Below are positions 1-5,999 of a DNA stretch of 6,366 nucleotides, piece after piece (the first letter of the stretch is position 1; every line of letters begins with the position of its first letter). The DNA comes from an uncultured Blautia sp. (lineage in GTDB: Bacteria; Bacillota; Clostridia; Lachnospirales; Lachnospiraceae), in contig CAMNGN010000110.1 of NCBI GenBank assembly GCA_946538475.1, forward strand, positions 1 to 6,366, in the 5' to 3' direction. Below the pieces are notes generated by a model. That model was given only the letters and a program-made list of their open reading frames with translations, made no database searches and had not been told where the DNA came from. A program made the position numbers and the translations under genes.

Positions 1-201
1 GCTGAGGAAACAACCGAAGAGAAGCCTGCAGCTGAAGATACTGCGGCGGATACAGCAGAAGAGCCCGCGGCTGAAGATACTGAGGCGGATGCAACAGAAG
101 ACACTGCAGCAGATGCGGCAGAAGAGCCTGCGGCTGAAGACACTGCAGCCGAAAAGACTGAGGAAGCTACTCCTACACCTACCGAGAAACCTGCAGAGTA
201 A
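1..201 (+). CDS. C-terminal acidic repeat tail of an unidentified protein (5' end outside window)
   Basis: Frame 1 is open from the first base to a TAA at 199-201 and encodes 66 residues made almost only of Ala, Glu, Asp, Thr and Pro, with very few Lys. The tail contains repeated PAAEDT blocks and ends in a Thr-Pro stretch and Lys-Pro-Ala-Glu. A terminator follows 35 nt after the stop, which supports this as a real gene end. The codons vary synonymously between repeats (GCG, GCA and GCT for Ala; GAT and GAC for Asp), so the protein repeat appears to be kept by selection. The function cannot be read from the tail. Acidic low-complexity extensions of this kind occur on several clostridial proteins, trigger factor among them, but that is only a guess. 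The tail is likely disordered and no membrane segment or sorting signal is visible. Confidence is good that it is coding and low for any identity. Confidence 0.7.
   Translation, partial: AEETTEEKPAAEDTAADTAEEPAAEDTEADATEDTAADAAEEPAAEDTAAEKTEEATPTPTEKPAE
16..156 (+). repeat. Degenerate in-frame repeats coding for PAAEDT blocks
   Basis: The block Pro-Ala-Ala-Glu-Asp-Thr starts at 25, 64 and 127, twice preceded by Glu-Glu. The sub-block Glu-Asp-Thr-(Ala/Glu)-Ala-(Asp/Glu) occurs four times, at 34, 73, 97 and 136. Spacings between full blocks are 39 and 63 nt, both multiples of three, so gain or loss of units keeps the reading frame. The array may begin before the window. Confidence 0.7.
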
Positions 202-236
202 ACGGATTCTGAATAATATAATATGTGATCATTGTC

Positions 237-273
237 GCCCGACCTGTGGAAACTCCGCAGGTCGGGCTTCTTT
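237..273 (+). terminator. Intrinsic terminator of the upstream gene
   Basis: A perfect 10-bp GC-rich stem (237-246 pairs with 258-267) encloses an 11-nt loop in which GGA and TCC can pair further. It is followed by TTCTTT at 268-273. It lies 35 nt after the stop of the acidic-tail gene and before any promoter of the next operon, so it should isolate the two transcription units. The T-run is interrupted by a C, so termination may be less than complete. Confidence 0.85.
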
Positions 274-327
274 GATCTGGCCGTAGTATCGAGTGTTAGC
301 CTCCGGCGAATCCCTGCATGCGGGCGA

Positions 328-356
328 TTGACTTTGTTTTGACGACCCGTTATCAT
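328..356 (+). promoter_or_regulatory. Predicted sigma-A-type promoter of the sensor/regulator operon
   Basis: TTGACT (328-333) and TATCAT (351-356) each differ from the consensus at one position and are separated by 17 nt. Transcription would start near 363 and leave a leader of about 125 nt before the ATG at 490. The leader contains a short palindrome, CCGAA-CA-TTCGG (404-415), flanked by GGCGCT (386-391) and AGCGCC (424-429), which could fold around it. I see no recognised riboswitch there. The rest of the 202-489 spacer holds only the terminator described separately. Confidence 0.6.
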
Positions 357-489
357 AGAATAAGAAAGAATAATCGTATTTATTGGGCGCTTTTGCGGCA
401 AAACCGAACATTCGGCGTGCTTGAGCGCCTGATAGTAATAGTGTAAATATTGCACTTATTGGGATGTTGTAACGCAAGGAGGAGCAAGT

Positions 490-1503
490 ATGCCTCAAAA
501 AAAACCTCTGCGCATCGAACTAGTTCTGATGAGCATATCCGTGCTGATCTTCGGCGGATTTCTGGTAGTCGTATTTTTTTATTTCGGAAAAGTATACGGA
601 CAGGATTCCTCTGAGGATGCCGAACTGAACCGGGAGTATTCCTACCATTATGAGATGATCGTGGGCAGCAGCAACACCGCTCTTTGGGAGGATGTGTACG
701 AGAAAGCGAAAGAGGATGCCGCAGCGGAGAATGCGCTCCTGACACTCCGAAAGGCAGACTGGAACAGGGAGTATGACAAGAACGATTATGTGGATATGTG
801 TATTGCAGCCGGAGCAGATGGCATCATTCTGGAATATAACGGCGAGGCGGGTCTGGCTGAAAAGATAGATGAGGCCGCCGAAAAAGGCATCCCTGTGGTG
901 ACTATAATGAACGACCCTAACAAGAGCGCCAGGCTTTCTTTTGTGGGCGTGAATGATTATCAGATGGGGCAGGCTTACGGTGCCAGTGTAGCTGAACTGG
1001 TGAACGAAAACACAAAGGATGTCCTTATCCTTTCCAACCGTGAAAAAGAACTGGAAAAGAACCAGATGTACGCCCGAATTTACAATGCGATACAGGAAAA
1101 GGTAGGAGAAGGCAGCGGCATCAGCGTAAAGGAACAGAACCTGATCAGCAAAAGTCAGTTCGATGTGGAAGAGGCTGTCCGCAACATTTTTCAGTCGACC
1201 GACGGTCCACCCGAGATCCTGGTCTGCCTTGATGAGGTCACGACAGAATGCGCGTATCAGGCGATGGTCGATTATAACATGGTCGGCGAAGTCAGCATTA
1301 TCGGCTATTATGCCTCTGATGTGATCATGGATGCGGTCGATAAAGGCCTTATTCCTGTCACGATATCGATGAATGCGGACCAGATTGCGGAGTACAGCAT
1401 CGAGGCGCTGACAGAGTTCACGGAGATCGGCCGCACAAATGCTTATTATACCGTTGATCTTCTTATCACAAATAACAGGCAGGGGAGCAATGGCACAGCT
1501 TGA
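490..1503 (+). CDS. Membrane-anchored type 1 periplasmic-binding protein, probable sensor partner of the downstream kinase
   Basis: The 337-residue product has a short basic N-terminus, one hydrophobic segment at about residues 11-33 and then an extracellular domain of the ribose-binding type (Peripla_BP_4-like). No lipobox cysteine is present, so it should stay anchored by the transmembrane helix. The ATG follows a strong Shine-Dalgarno (AAGGAGGAG, 476-484) with 5 nt spacing. The domain reads through typical strand-loop motifs: a Val-Thr-Ile-Met-Asn-Asp stretch (137-142), Val-Gly-Val-Asn-Asp (152-156), Cys-Leu-Asp-Glu (246-249) and Ile-Gly-Tyr-Tyr (271-274). By my alignment from memory, the aspartate and arginine that hold the sugar in RbsB are replaced by Met140/Asn141 and Tyr274, so its ligand is not predictable. 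Its last 14 nt overlap the kinase gene, implying coupled translation. Known relatives such as XylFII bind a LytS-type kinase rather than feed a transporter; that role is inferred here. Confidence 0.85.
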   Translation: MPQKKPLRIELVLMSISVLIFGGFLVVVFFYFGKVYGQDSSEDAELNREYSYHYEMIVGSSNTALWEDVYEKAKEDAAAENALLTLRKADWNREYDKNDYVDMCIAAGADGIILEYNGEAGLAEKIDEAAEKGIPVVTIMNDPNKSARLSFVGVNDYQMGQAYGASVAELVNENTKDVLILSNREKELEKNQMYARIYNAIQEKVGEGSGISVKEQNLISKSQFDVEEAVRNIFQSTDGPPEILVCLDEVTTECAYQAMVDYNMVGEVSIIGYYASDVIMDAVDKGLIPVTISMNADQIAEYSIEALTEFTEIGRTNAYYTVDLLITNNRQGSNGTA

Positions 1504-3010
1504 AAAAGAGAGAAAAAGAAAAATAAGGTGGCAGGACCTTTCCCTCACGGCCAAGGTTCTCATCGAAGTTATCCTGATGACCGTCATCATGTTCACAGCT
1601 AATGTGGTCATGTTCGTGCAGGTGAATCGAATGGCAGCCGGAATCGGACAGGTCTACGAGAGTAACGTCGGACTGGGAGAGCTTGCCGCGGCGCTCGACG
1701 AAGTACAGAACGGCACGTACAACTATCTGCTCGTCAAGACATCTGATTCTCTGGAAAAGTACTACAAAAGCGAGGAGGAATTCAGGTCTTTGCTCGATAG
1801 GCTTAACAGCCGGGTGATGGAGAATCCGGTCATGCTTCTCGAGCGAAATATCCGAATCACAGCTGAATCGTACCTTACAGAGACCGAAGCCGCGATCACG
1901 CATAAACGGGGACGAAACGTCGAGAAATATCGGGAATCGTTTGAAAACGCGCAAAAGCTGTATGAGTATCTCAACAGTTATATCTACGAGCTAAACGATC
2001 AGCAGTTCAGCGACAACTCGCAGAGCTTTCTTGCGGTACAGAGCGAGATACGTTCTCTCGCGGTGATCAGTATGGTACTGCTTGTCATTATGATGGGTGT
2101 CAGTATCCTGATGCTCTTCTTCATGGTCCGCGGAGTTGTCTCGCCGCTCTCCAATCTGGCTGTCACTGCCAAGTACGTCGGCGAAGGCGATTTCAACATC
2201 AAAATGCCGCAGAACGATTCGCTGGACGAGGTAGGAGTGATGACCAGGGCCTTCAACACCATGGTATCGAGCCTCGAGGAATACATGAACCTGACCCGCG
2301 AGAATATGGAGAAGGAGCAGCGGATGAAGGAGAAGGAGCTGCTGATGGAGGCACACCTCAAGGAGGCACAGCTCAAGTACCTGCAGTCGCAGATCAATCC
2401 GCATTTCCTGTTCAATTCGCTGAACGCCGGCGCGCAGCTGGCCATGCTGGAAGATGCGGAGCAGACGAGCATTTTTGTGGAGAAGATGGCCGACTTCTTC
2501 CGCTACAATGTAAAAAAAGGCAGCGAGGATGCCACATTGTGTGAGGAGATAGAAGCGGTCGAGAATTATATTTACATCCTCAATGTACGATTTGCGGGAG
2601 ACATTCATTTTTATAAAGAGATCGATGAATCTGTTATGGAGACGAGGGTGCCCAGCATGATCCTTCAGCCTGTGGTGGAAAACGCAGTGAACCATGGAAT
2701 CCGCAACATCGACCGGGAGGGAGAAATAAGGCTTTCGGTCACGCGGGAGAAGGAACAGGGCGGCTGTATACTGATCAGCGTTAAGGATAACGGAAAGGGT
2801 ATATCGCAGGAGACCATCGACCGCATTATGGAAGGCCGGTCGCCCAAAAAACGGGAGGATGTCTCCGAGGGAGATTCGACCGGCATCGGACTGTACAACG
2901 TGATCAGCAGGCTGGAATTATATTTTGACAGAAAAGATCTGCTGGAAATCATAAGTGACGGGGAAGATAAGGGAACCGAGGTCCTGATCAGAATCCCGGA
3001 CCACAGATAA
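1490..3010 (+). CDS. Sensor histidine kinase, YesM/LytS family
   Basis: The 506-residue membrane kinase has transmembrane helices at about 23-43 and 190-213. These bracket a helical extracellular domain of about 145 residues with no recognisable small-molecule fold, consistent with sensing through a partner binding protein. A HAMP domain (about 214-266) and a charged coiled coil follow. The His_kinase domain (PF06580 type) has the phosphoacceptor His305 in the family signature QINPHFLFNSLN. The ATPase domain shows the N box (Glu397-Asn398, ending in NHG), the G1 motif Asp433-Asn-Gly-Lys-Gly and the G2 motif around Gly465-Ile-Gly467. All catalytic boxes look intact. The ATG at 1490 is chosen because AGGGGAG lies just upstream and because the basic cytoplasmic N-terminus starts there; an in-frame TTG/ATG-type start at 1439 would add 17 hydrophobic residues without a good site. 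It overlaps the binding-protein gene by 14 nt. It should phosphorylate the regulator encoded next. Confidence 0.93.
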   Translation: MAQLEKERKRKIRWQDLSLTAKVLIEVILMTVIMFTANVVMFVQVNRMAAGIGQVYESNVGLGELAAALDEVQNGTYNYLLVKTSDSLEKYYKSEEEFRSLLDRLNSRVMENPVMLLERNIRITAESYLTETEAAITHKRGRNVEKYRESFENAQKLYEYLNSYIYELNDQQFSDNSQSFLAVQSEIRSLAVISMVLLVIMMGVSILMLFFMVRGVVSPLSNLAVTAKYVGEGDFNIKMPQNDSLDEVGVMTRAFNTMVSSLEEYMNLTRENMEKEQRMKEKELLMEAHLKEAQLKYLQSQINPHFLFNSLNAGAQLAMLEDAEQTSIFVEKMADFFRYNVKKGSEDATLCEEIEAVENYIYILNVRFAGDIHFYKEIDESVMETRVPSMILQPVVENAVNHGIRNIDREGEIRLSVTREKEQGGCILISVKDNGKGISQETIDRIMEGRSPKKREDVSEGDSTGIGLYNVISRLELYFDRKDLLEIISDGEDKGTEVLIRIPDHR

Positions 3011-3060
3011 ACGAAGGAGAAGAAAAAAGAAACCGAGGTCCTGACAGGGACCGCAGATAA
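2963..3060 (+). repeat. Imperfect tandem duplication of the kinase gene's 3' end
   Basis: The last 48 nt of the kinase gene (2963-3010) recur as a 42-nt copy in the kinase-regulator gap (3019-3060). AACCGAGGTCCTGA is identical at 2974 and 3031 (offset 57 nt, or 19 codons), and GGACC-CAGATAA matches at the right end with one difference. The second copy lacks 7 nt internally. Each copy is followed by a purine-rich Shine-Dalgarno-like stretch; only the second (GGAGG at 3063) serves a start codon. Confidence 0.75.
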
Positions 3061-3074
3061 GTGGAGGAAGAATA

Positions 3075-4667
3075 TTGTATCGAATTGTACTTGCCGACGA
3101 CGAAGGGATCATGCTGGAATCCCTCCGCAAAATGATCGAGAATAATTACGGCCGCGAAGTCGAGCTGGAGTGCGCCAAGACCGGGCGGGCTGTGGTGGAA
3201 CTGGCAGAGAGCTTTCGCCCCGATATCATCTTCATGGATATCCAGATGCCTGGCCTTTCGGGCGTGCAGGCCATGCATGAGATCCGCAAATTCAATCAGA
3301 GCACGCTCTTTATCGTGATCACTGCCTACGACCAGTTTCACTATGCGCAGGAGTGCATCAGCCTGGGCGTGCTGGAGTTCCTGACCAAGCCGGTCAGCCG
3401 CAAGTCGGTCCTCGGTGCCCTGGACAAGGCGATCAACCAGGTGGATGAGAGCAGAAGAAAACGAAGCGACGACCTCAAGATCCGCGAGAAGCTGGAGACC
3501 GTGGTGCCGATGATCGAATCGGGCTACATTTATAACGTGCTTCTGCAGGATGATTTCAGCACCTACGATGACAGCTACCGTGAGCTTCTGGGCATCGACT
3601 CGGATTATGCATTCATCGTGGTGACGGAGTTTGGGGACAGCAACGAGAACGGTGTGCTGACCAACGTGATCGGGGCCAGCGTGCGGGCGAGCAAGTTTTA
3701 TTCGGAGTTCCGCGAGACCGCCAGAGGCTTTTTTGAGTGCATCGTAGGGCCTGTTATGGGCAACCGCATCGTGCTGCTCGTTCCCTATAAAGAACCTTCC
3801 GCGACATACGAGGAGAGGATCGACATTCTGCAGAACGCCCGCAACATGGTCCACAAGCTGGAGCAGAGGATCGATGCAAGGTTCCGCGCAGGCATCGGAA
3901 AGGTCAAGCCTCTTGACAGTGTCAAGGAATCCTACGCCGAGGCGCTCCAGGCACTCCGTGAAGGGAAAAGTCACGTGGTGCATTTTAACGATATTCCCAT
4001 CGTGCAGGAGTACGATGGAGAGTATCCGAGGGATCTGGAAGACAGGTATATCCAGAAGGTTCTGGAAGCCGACGAGACCGAGGCGGTAACGGTAGCCGAG
4101 CAGTTTTTTGACTGGATGATCCGAAACTATGCCGATTTTCGTGAGGACATCGAGATCAAGGTGCTCGAGATGGTGATGCGGGTGGAGTATCATGCATTTC
4201 GTAAAGGTGGGGCCAGATACGGGTTCCGCTATCGCGAGAACTATATCCGTGAGTTGCAGGAATGCCTCGGGTATGAGGAACTCAGGTATTGGTTTATCAG
4301 AAAGACGCAGGAGGTCTGCCGCGGGATGATCACGGTCAAGGAGAAGGAATCTGAGACGGTGATCAGCAAGGCAAAGTCATATATACAGGAGAACTATCAG
4401 AAGGATATCTCACTCGACGATGTTTCGAGGCATGTGGACATAAGCCCGTACTATTTCAGCAAACTTTTCAAGCAGGAGGATGGACGGACGTTCATCGAAT
4501 ATCTCACGGGGATACGCATCCAGGAGGCGCGCAGGCTCCTCCGCAACCCCGGTTACAGCATCAAGGAGATCGGTATCATGTGCGGATACAGTGACCCCAA
4601 CTATTTCAGCCGGATCTTTAAAAAGTATGAAGGAGTGACGCCCAGTGAATTCCGTGAAAGAGCATAA
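3075..4667 (+). CDS. Response regulator with AraC-type DNA-binding domain, YesN family
   Basis: The 530-residue protein begins with a receiver domain (about 1-120). The acidic pocket is Asp8-Asp9, the phosphoacceptor Asp55 sits in Phe-Met-Asp-Ile-Gln-Met-Pro, and Thr83 and Lys105 complete the switch residues. A middle region (about 165-306), with Gly273-Ile-Gly275 and a following Ser-Tyr-x-Glu-Ala-x-x-Ala-Leu, resembles the degenerate GGDEF-like domain of CdaR/YesN-type regulators. The C-terminus (about 430-530) carries two AraC helix-turn-helix units, including the signature running from Gly-Tyr-Ser-Asp to Tyr-Phe-Ser-Arg-Ile-Phe-Lys-Lys and Thr-Pro-Ser-Glu-Phe-Arg. The start is TTG at 3075, 7 nt after GGAGG (3063-3067); the first ATG (codon 13) would delete the acidic pocket. 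The gap to the kinase is 64 nt and the end overlaps the next gene by 23 nt. It probably activates the sugar transporter promoter downstream of 5736; the target is inferred. Confidence 0.94.
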   Translation: MYRIVLADDEGIMLESLRKMIENNYGREVELECAKTGRAVVELAESFRPDIIFMDIQMPGLSGVQAMHEIRKFNQSTLFIVITAYDQFHYAQECISLGVLEFLTKPVSRKSVLGALDKAINQVDESRRKRSDDLKIREKLETVVPMIESGYIYNVLLQDDFSTYDDSYRELLGIDSDYAFIVVTEFGDSNENGVLTNVIGASVRASKFYSEFRETARGFFECIVGPVMGNRIVLLVPYKEPSATYEERIDILQNARNMVHKLEQRIDARFRAGIGKVKPLDSVKESYAEALQALREGKSHVVHFNDIPIVQEYDGEYPRDLEDRYIQKVLEADETEAVTVAEQFFDWMIRNYADFREDIEIKVLEMVMRVEYHAFRKGGARYGFRYRENYIRELQECLGYEELRYWFIRKTQEVCRGMITVKEKESETVISKAKSYIQENYQKDISLDDVSRHVDISPYYFSKLFKQEDGRTFIEYLTGIRIQEARRLLRNPGYSIKEIGIMCGYSDPNYFSRIFKKYEGVTPSEFRERA

Positions 4668-5736
4668 GAGAAAGATATTTCTGCTGCCGCTGTTTCTCAT
4701 CCTGTGCCTCCTCTTTGGGGGCTGCGGAGAGCCGGTTTCCGATCCGGGAGGCAGCGATAAGGAGATAGAGAAGGAGTCATCCGATAAGGTGAGCATTGGT
4801 CTCAGCTTTGACTCCTTTGTCATCGAAAGATGGATTCGCGACCGCGATGTGTTTACGTCTACGGCGAGAGAACTCGGTGCGGAGGTGAACGTTCAGAACG
4901 CCAACGGAGACGTGGAGGAACAGATTTCACAGATCCGTTATCTGATCCAGAAGAAGGTGGATGTGCTTGTCGTTGTGGCAGCAGACTGCGAAAAGCTGAC
5001 TGAGGTGATGAAGGAAGCCCGTGACAAAAAGATCAAAACGATCTCGTACGACCGCCTTATCCTGAATTCGGGGACCGATCTGTATCTGTCCTTTGACAAC
5101 AAGGCGGTAGGCACGCTGATGGCGAAAGCTTTAAAGGAAGCCATCCCGGACGGTGGAGACATCTTCCTCATTCAGGGTGCTGCCGAGGACAACAATGTGA
5201 CTCTGGTGCGGGAAGGGTTCGACGAGGAGATCGAAGGAAGCGGCCTGAATATAGTGTACGAAGCCAACTGTGCCGGATGGACTTCTGAGCTCGGCGCGGA
5301 TTATGTCAGAGAGGCGCTGTCCGAGCATCCCGATGTCAAAGGTATCATGTGCGGCAACGATGACATCGCCAGCGCGGTCATCAGGGTCCTTGCGGAGGAA
5401 CGTCTGGCGGGCGAGGTGGCTGTGGTCGGACAGGACGGCGATCTTGCGGCGTGCCAGCGAATCGTGGAGGGTACACAGACGATGACGGCCTTTAAGCCGG
5501 TTGAGAGCCTTGCGAAGGTGGCCGCCGAGTATGCTGTCGCGATGGCAAAAGGAGAAATGCCCGAGGAATCCGAGCTCAGCGGAACCATTGACGACGGTTC
5601 GGGCGAGGTGAACTGCCTGCTTCTGGAGCCTATAGCAGTAAAAAAGAACAATATGAAGAAGGTCATTGTGGATGGAGGGTACCATTCATTGGAGGATGTG
5701 TACCTGAATGTGAGGGAAACCGGTGAGAAAGGCTGA
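4645..5736 (+). CDS. Sugar-binding lipoprotein of the XylF/ChvE family
   Basis: The 363-residue protein starts at a GTG 9 nt after AAGGAG (4630-4635); a second GTG at 4654 is a less well spaced alternative. The signal peptide is basic and hydrophobic and ends at Leu-Phe-Gly-Gly-Cys27, a slightly unusual lipobox with Phe at -3. The mature domain follows E. coli XylF closely: Glu-Arg62-Trp63 with Arg65-Asp-Arg-Asp68, Tyr135-Asp-Arg137-Leu, Phe-Asp151-Asn152, Gly-Asn238-Asp-Asp, Gly-Gln-Asp264-x-Asp-Leu-Ala, and GTQTM with Phe-Lys284-Pro. The C-terminal Leu-Glu-Pro-Ile-Ala-Val and Val-Asp-Gly-Gly-Tyr stretch matches ChvE-type ends. The likely ligand is a monosaccharide such as xylose, judged by motif similarity only. 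It is coupled to the regulator gene by a 23-nt overlap and is cut off from the transporter by a terminator. It could therefore be a second receptor for the kinase rather than, or as well as, a transport component. Confidence 0.9.
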   Translation: MNSVKEHKRKIFLLPLFLILCLLFGGCGEPVSDPGGSDKEIEKESSDKVSIGLSFDSFVIERWIRDRDVFTSTARELGAEVNVQNANGDVEEQISQIRYLIQKKVDVLVVVAADCEKLTEVMKEARDKKIKTISYDRLILNSGTDLYLSFDNKAVGTLMAKALKEAIPDGGDIFLIQGAAEDNNVTLVREGFDEEIEGSGLNIVYEANCAGWTSELGADYVREALSEHPDVKGIMCGNDDIASAVIRVLAEERLAGEVAVVGQDGDLAACQRIVEGTQTMTAFKPVESLAKVAAEYAVAMAKGEMPEESELSGTIDDGSGEVNCLLLEPIAVKKNNMKKVIVDGGYHSLEDVYLNVRETGEKG

Positions 5737-5793
5737 GAAAAGACTCTGTCGCTATGCACAGCCTTAAAACCCTGACAGCACAATAAAATTGTC

Positions 5794-5847
5794 AACAGGA
5801 CATATTTGCTGTTTTTACTAAAACGACAGCAAATATGTCCTGTTTTT
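5794..5847 (+). terminator. 19-bp perfect inverted repeat: intrinsic terminator and possible operator
   Basis: Arms 5794-5812 and 5826-5844 are perfectly complementary over 19 bp around a 13-nt loop in which TTTT and AAAA can pair further. Five T's (5843-5847) follow the stem on the + strand. Its position 57 nt after the lipoprotein stop fits a terminator for the four-gene operon. The stem is AT-rich in the middle and longer than usual, and its right arm covers the -35 region of the promoter-like element at 5849, so it may also bind a regulator. Confidence 0.8.
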
Positions 5848-5848
5848 G

Positions 5849-5857
5849 TGCTATTAT
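5849..5857 (+). promoter_or_regulatory. Extended -10 promoter candidate for the transporter operon
   Basis: TGC-TATTAT (5849-5857) is an extended -10 with one mismatch to TATAAT. At 17 nt spacing the -35 position (GCAAAT, 5829-5834) is poor and lies inside the right arm of the inverted repeat. A weak -35 overlapping a palindrome is typical of an activator-dependent promoter. Transcription would start near 5864, inside the palindrome at 5862-5872. Confidence 0.4.
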
Positions 5858-5861
5858 GCTG

Positions 5862-5872
5862 TGCTCGGAGCA
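5862..5872. promoter_or_regulatory. 11-nt palindrome at the predicted transcription start
   Basis: TGCTC-G-GAGCA is a perfect 5+1+5 palindrome located about where transcription from the extended -10 at 5849 would begin. The one-base centre cannot form a hairpin loop, so if it has a function it would be as a DNA site, for instance a repressor operator. Its short length means chance is a real alternative. Confidence 0.25.
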
Positions 5873-5893
5873 AAATCATGAAGATTAAAGCCG

Positions 5894-5930
5894 TTTTTTT
5901 CTATTTTTTTTGCTTTTTCTCTGTGATAAT
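5894..5930 (+). promoter_or_regulatory. Phased T-tracts followed by a second extended -10 element
   Basis: T-runs of 7, 8 and 5 bases (5894-5900, 5904-5911, 5914-5918) are centred roughly 10 bp apart, which favours intrinsic DNA bending. TGT-GATAAT (5922-5930) follows and resembles an extended -10 one mismatch from consensus. The -35 position falls inside the T-tracts and has no consensus. This promoter would give a leader of roughly 63 nt before the ATG at 6000. Confidence 0.4.
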
Positions 5931-5944
5931 ATTTATCTCGGAAA

Positions 5945-5959
5945 CGGGGAAAAGCCCCG
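5945..5959 (+). other. Small GC stem-loop in the leader of the binding-protein gene
   Basis: CGGGG (5945-5949) pairs with CCCCG (5955-5959) around the loop AAAAG. A run of A's, not T's, follows, so it is not a + strand terminator. It lies about 28 nt upstream of the Shine-Dalgarno of the next gene and could stabilise the 5' end of a highly expressed message. Confidence 0.45.
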
Positions 5960-5999
5960 AAAAAACGTACTTTTTAAATGTTGAAATGGGAGGTAGACC

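Noticed and set aside
217..222. Perfect TATAAT between the first gene's stop and its terminator
   Set aside because: The -35 position at suitable spacing (CAGAGT) has no match and transcription would meet the terminator at 237 at once; AT-rich spacer is the simpler explanation.
89..286. 65-codon + strand frame overlapping the acidic-tail gene
   Set aside because: It is the +2 frame of the repeat region, runs across the terminator hairpin and gives a Gln/Leu/Lys-rich product explained by the repeats.
421..449. TTGAGC with TAAATA at 17 nt spacing as a second promoter for the sensor operon
   Set aside because: The -10 matches consensus at only three positions, while the pair at 328/351 is clearly better.
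1439..1489. Longer start for the kinase gene, 17 codons upstream
   Set aside because: No good Shine-Dalgarno precedes 1439 and the added residues are hydrophobic and lie inside the preceding gene; ATG 1490 has AGGGGAG directly upstream and a normal basic N-terminus.
2988..4193. Long open frame on the minus strand (401 codons) opposite the response regulator gene
   Set aside because: The + strand gene here has intact receiver and AraC motifs; the antisense product is His/Leu/Asp-rich with no recognisable domain and is a shadow of codon bias. The same holds for the minus-strand frame at 520-1611 and other antisense frames.
5945..5965. GC stem-loop as a terminator before the transporter gene
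   Set aside because: It is followed by A's on the + strand. Read on the minus strand it has T's, but no minus-strand gene ends there.
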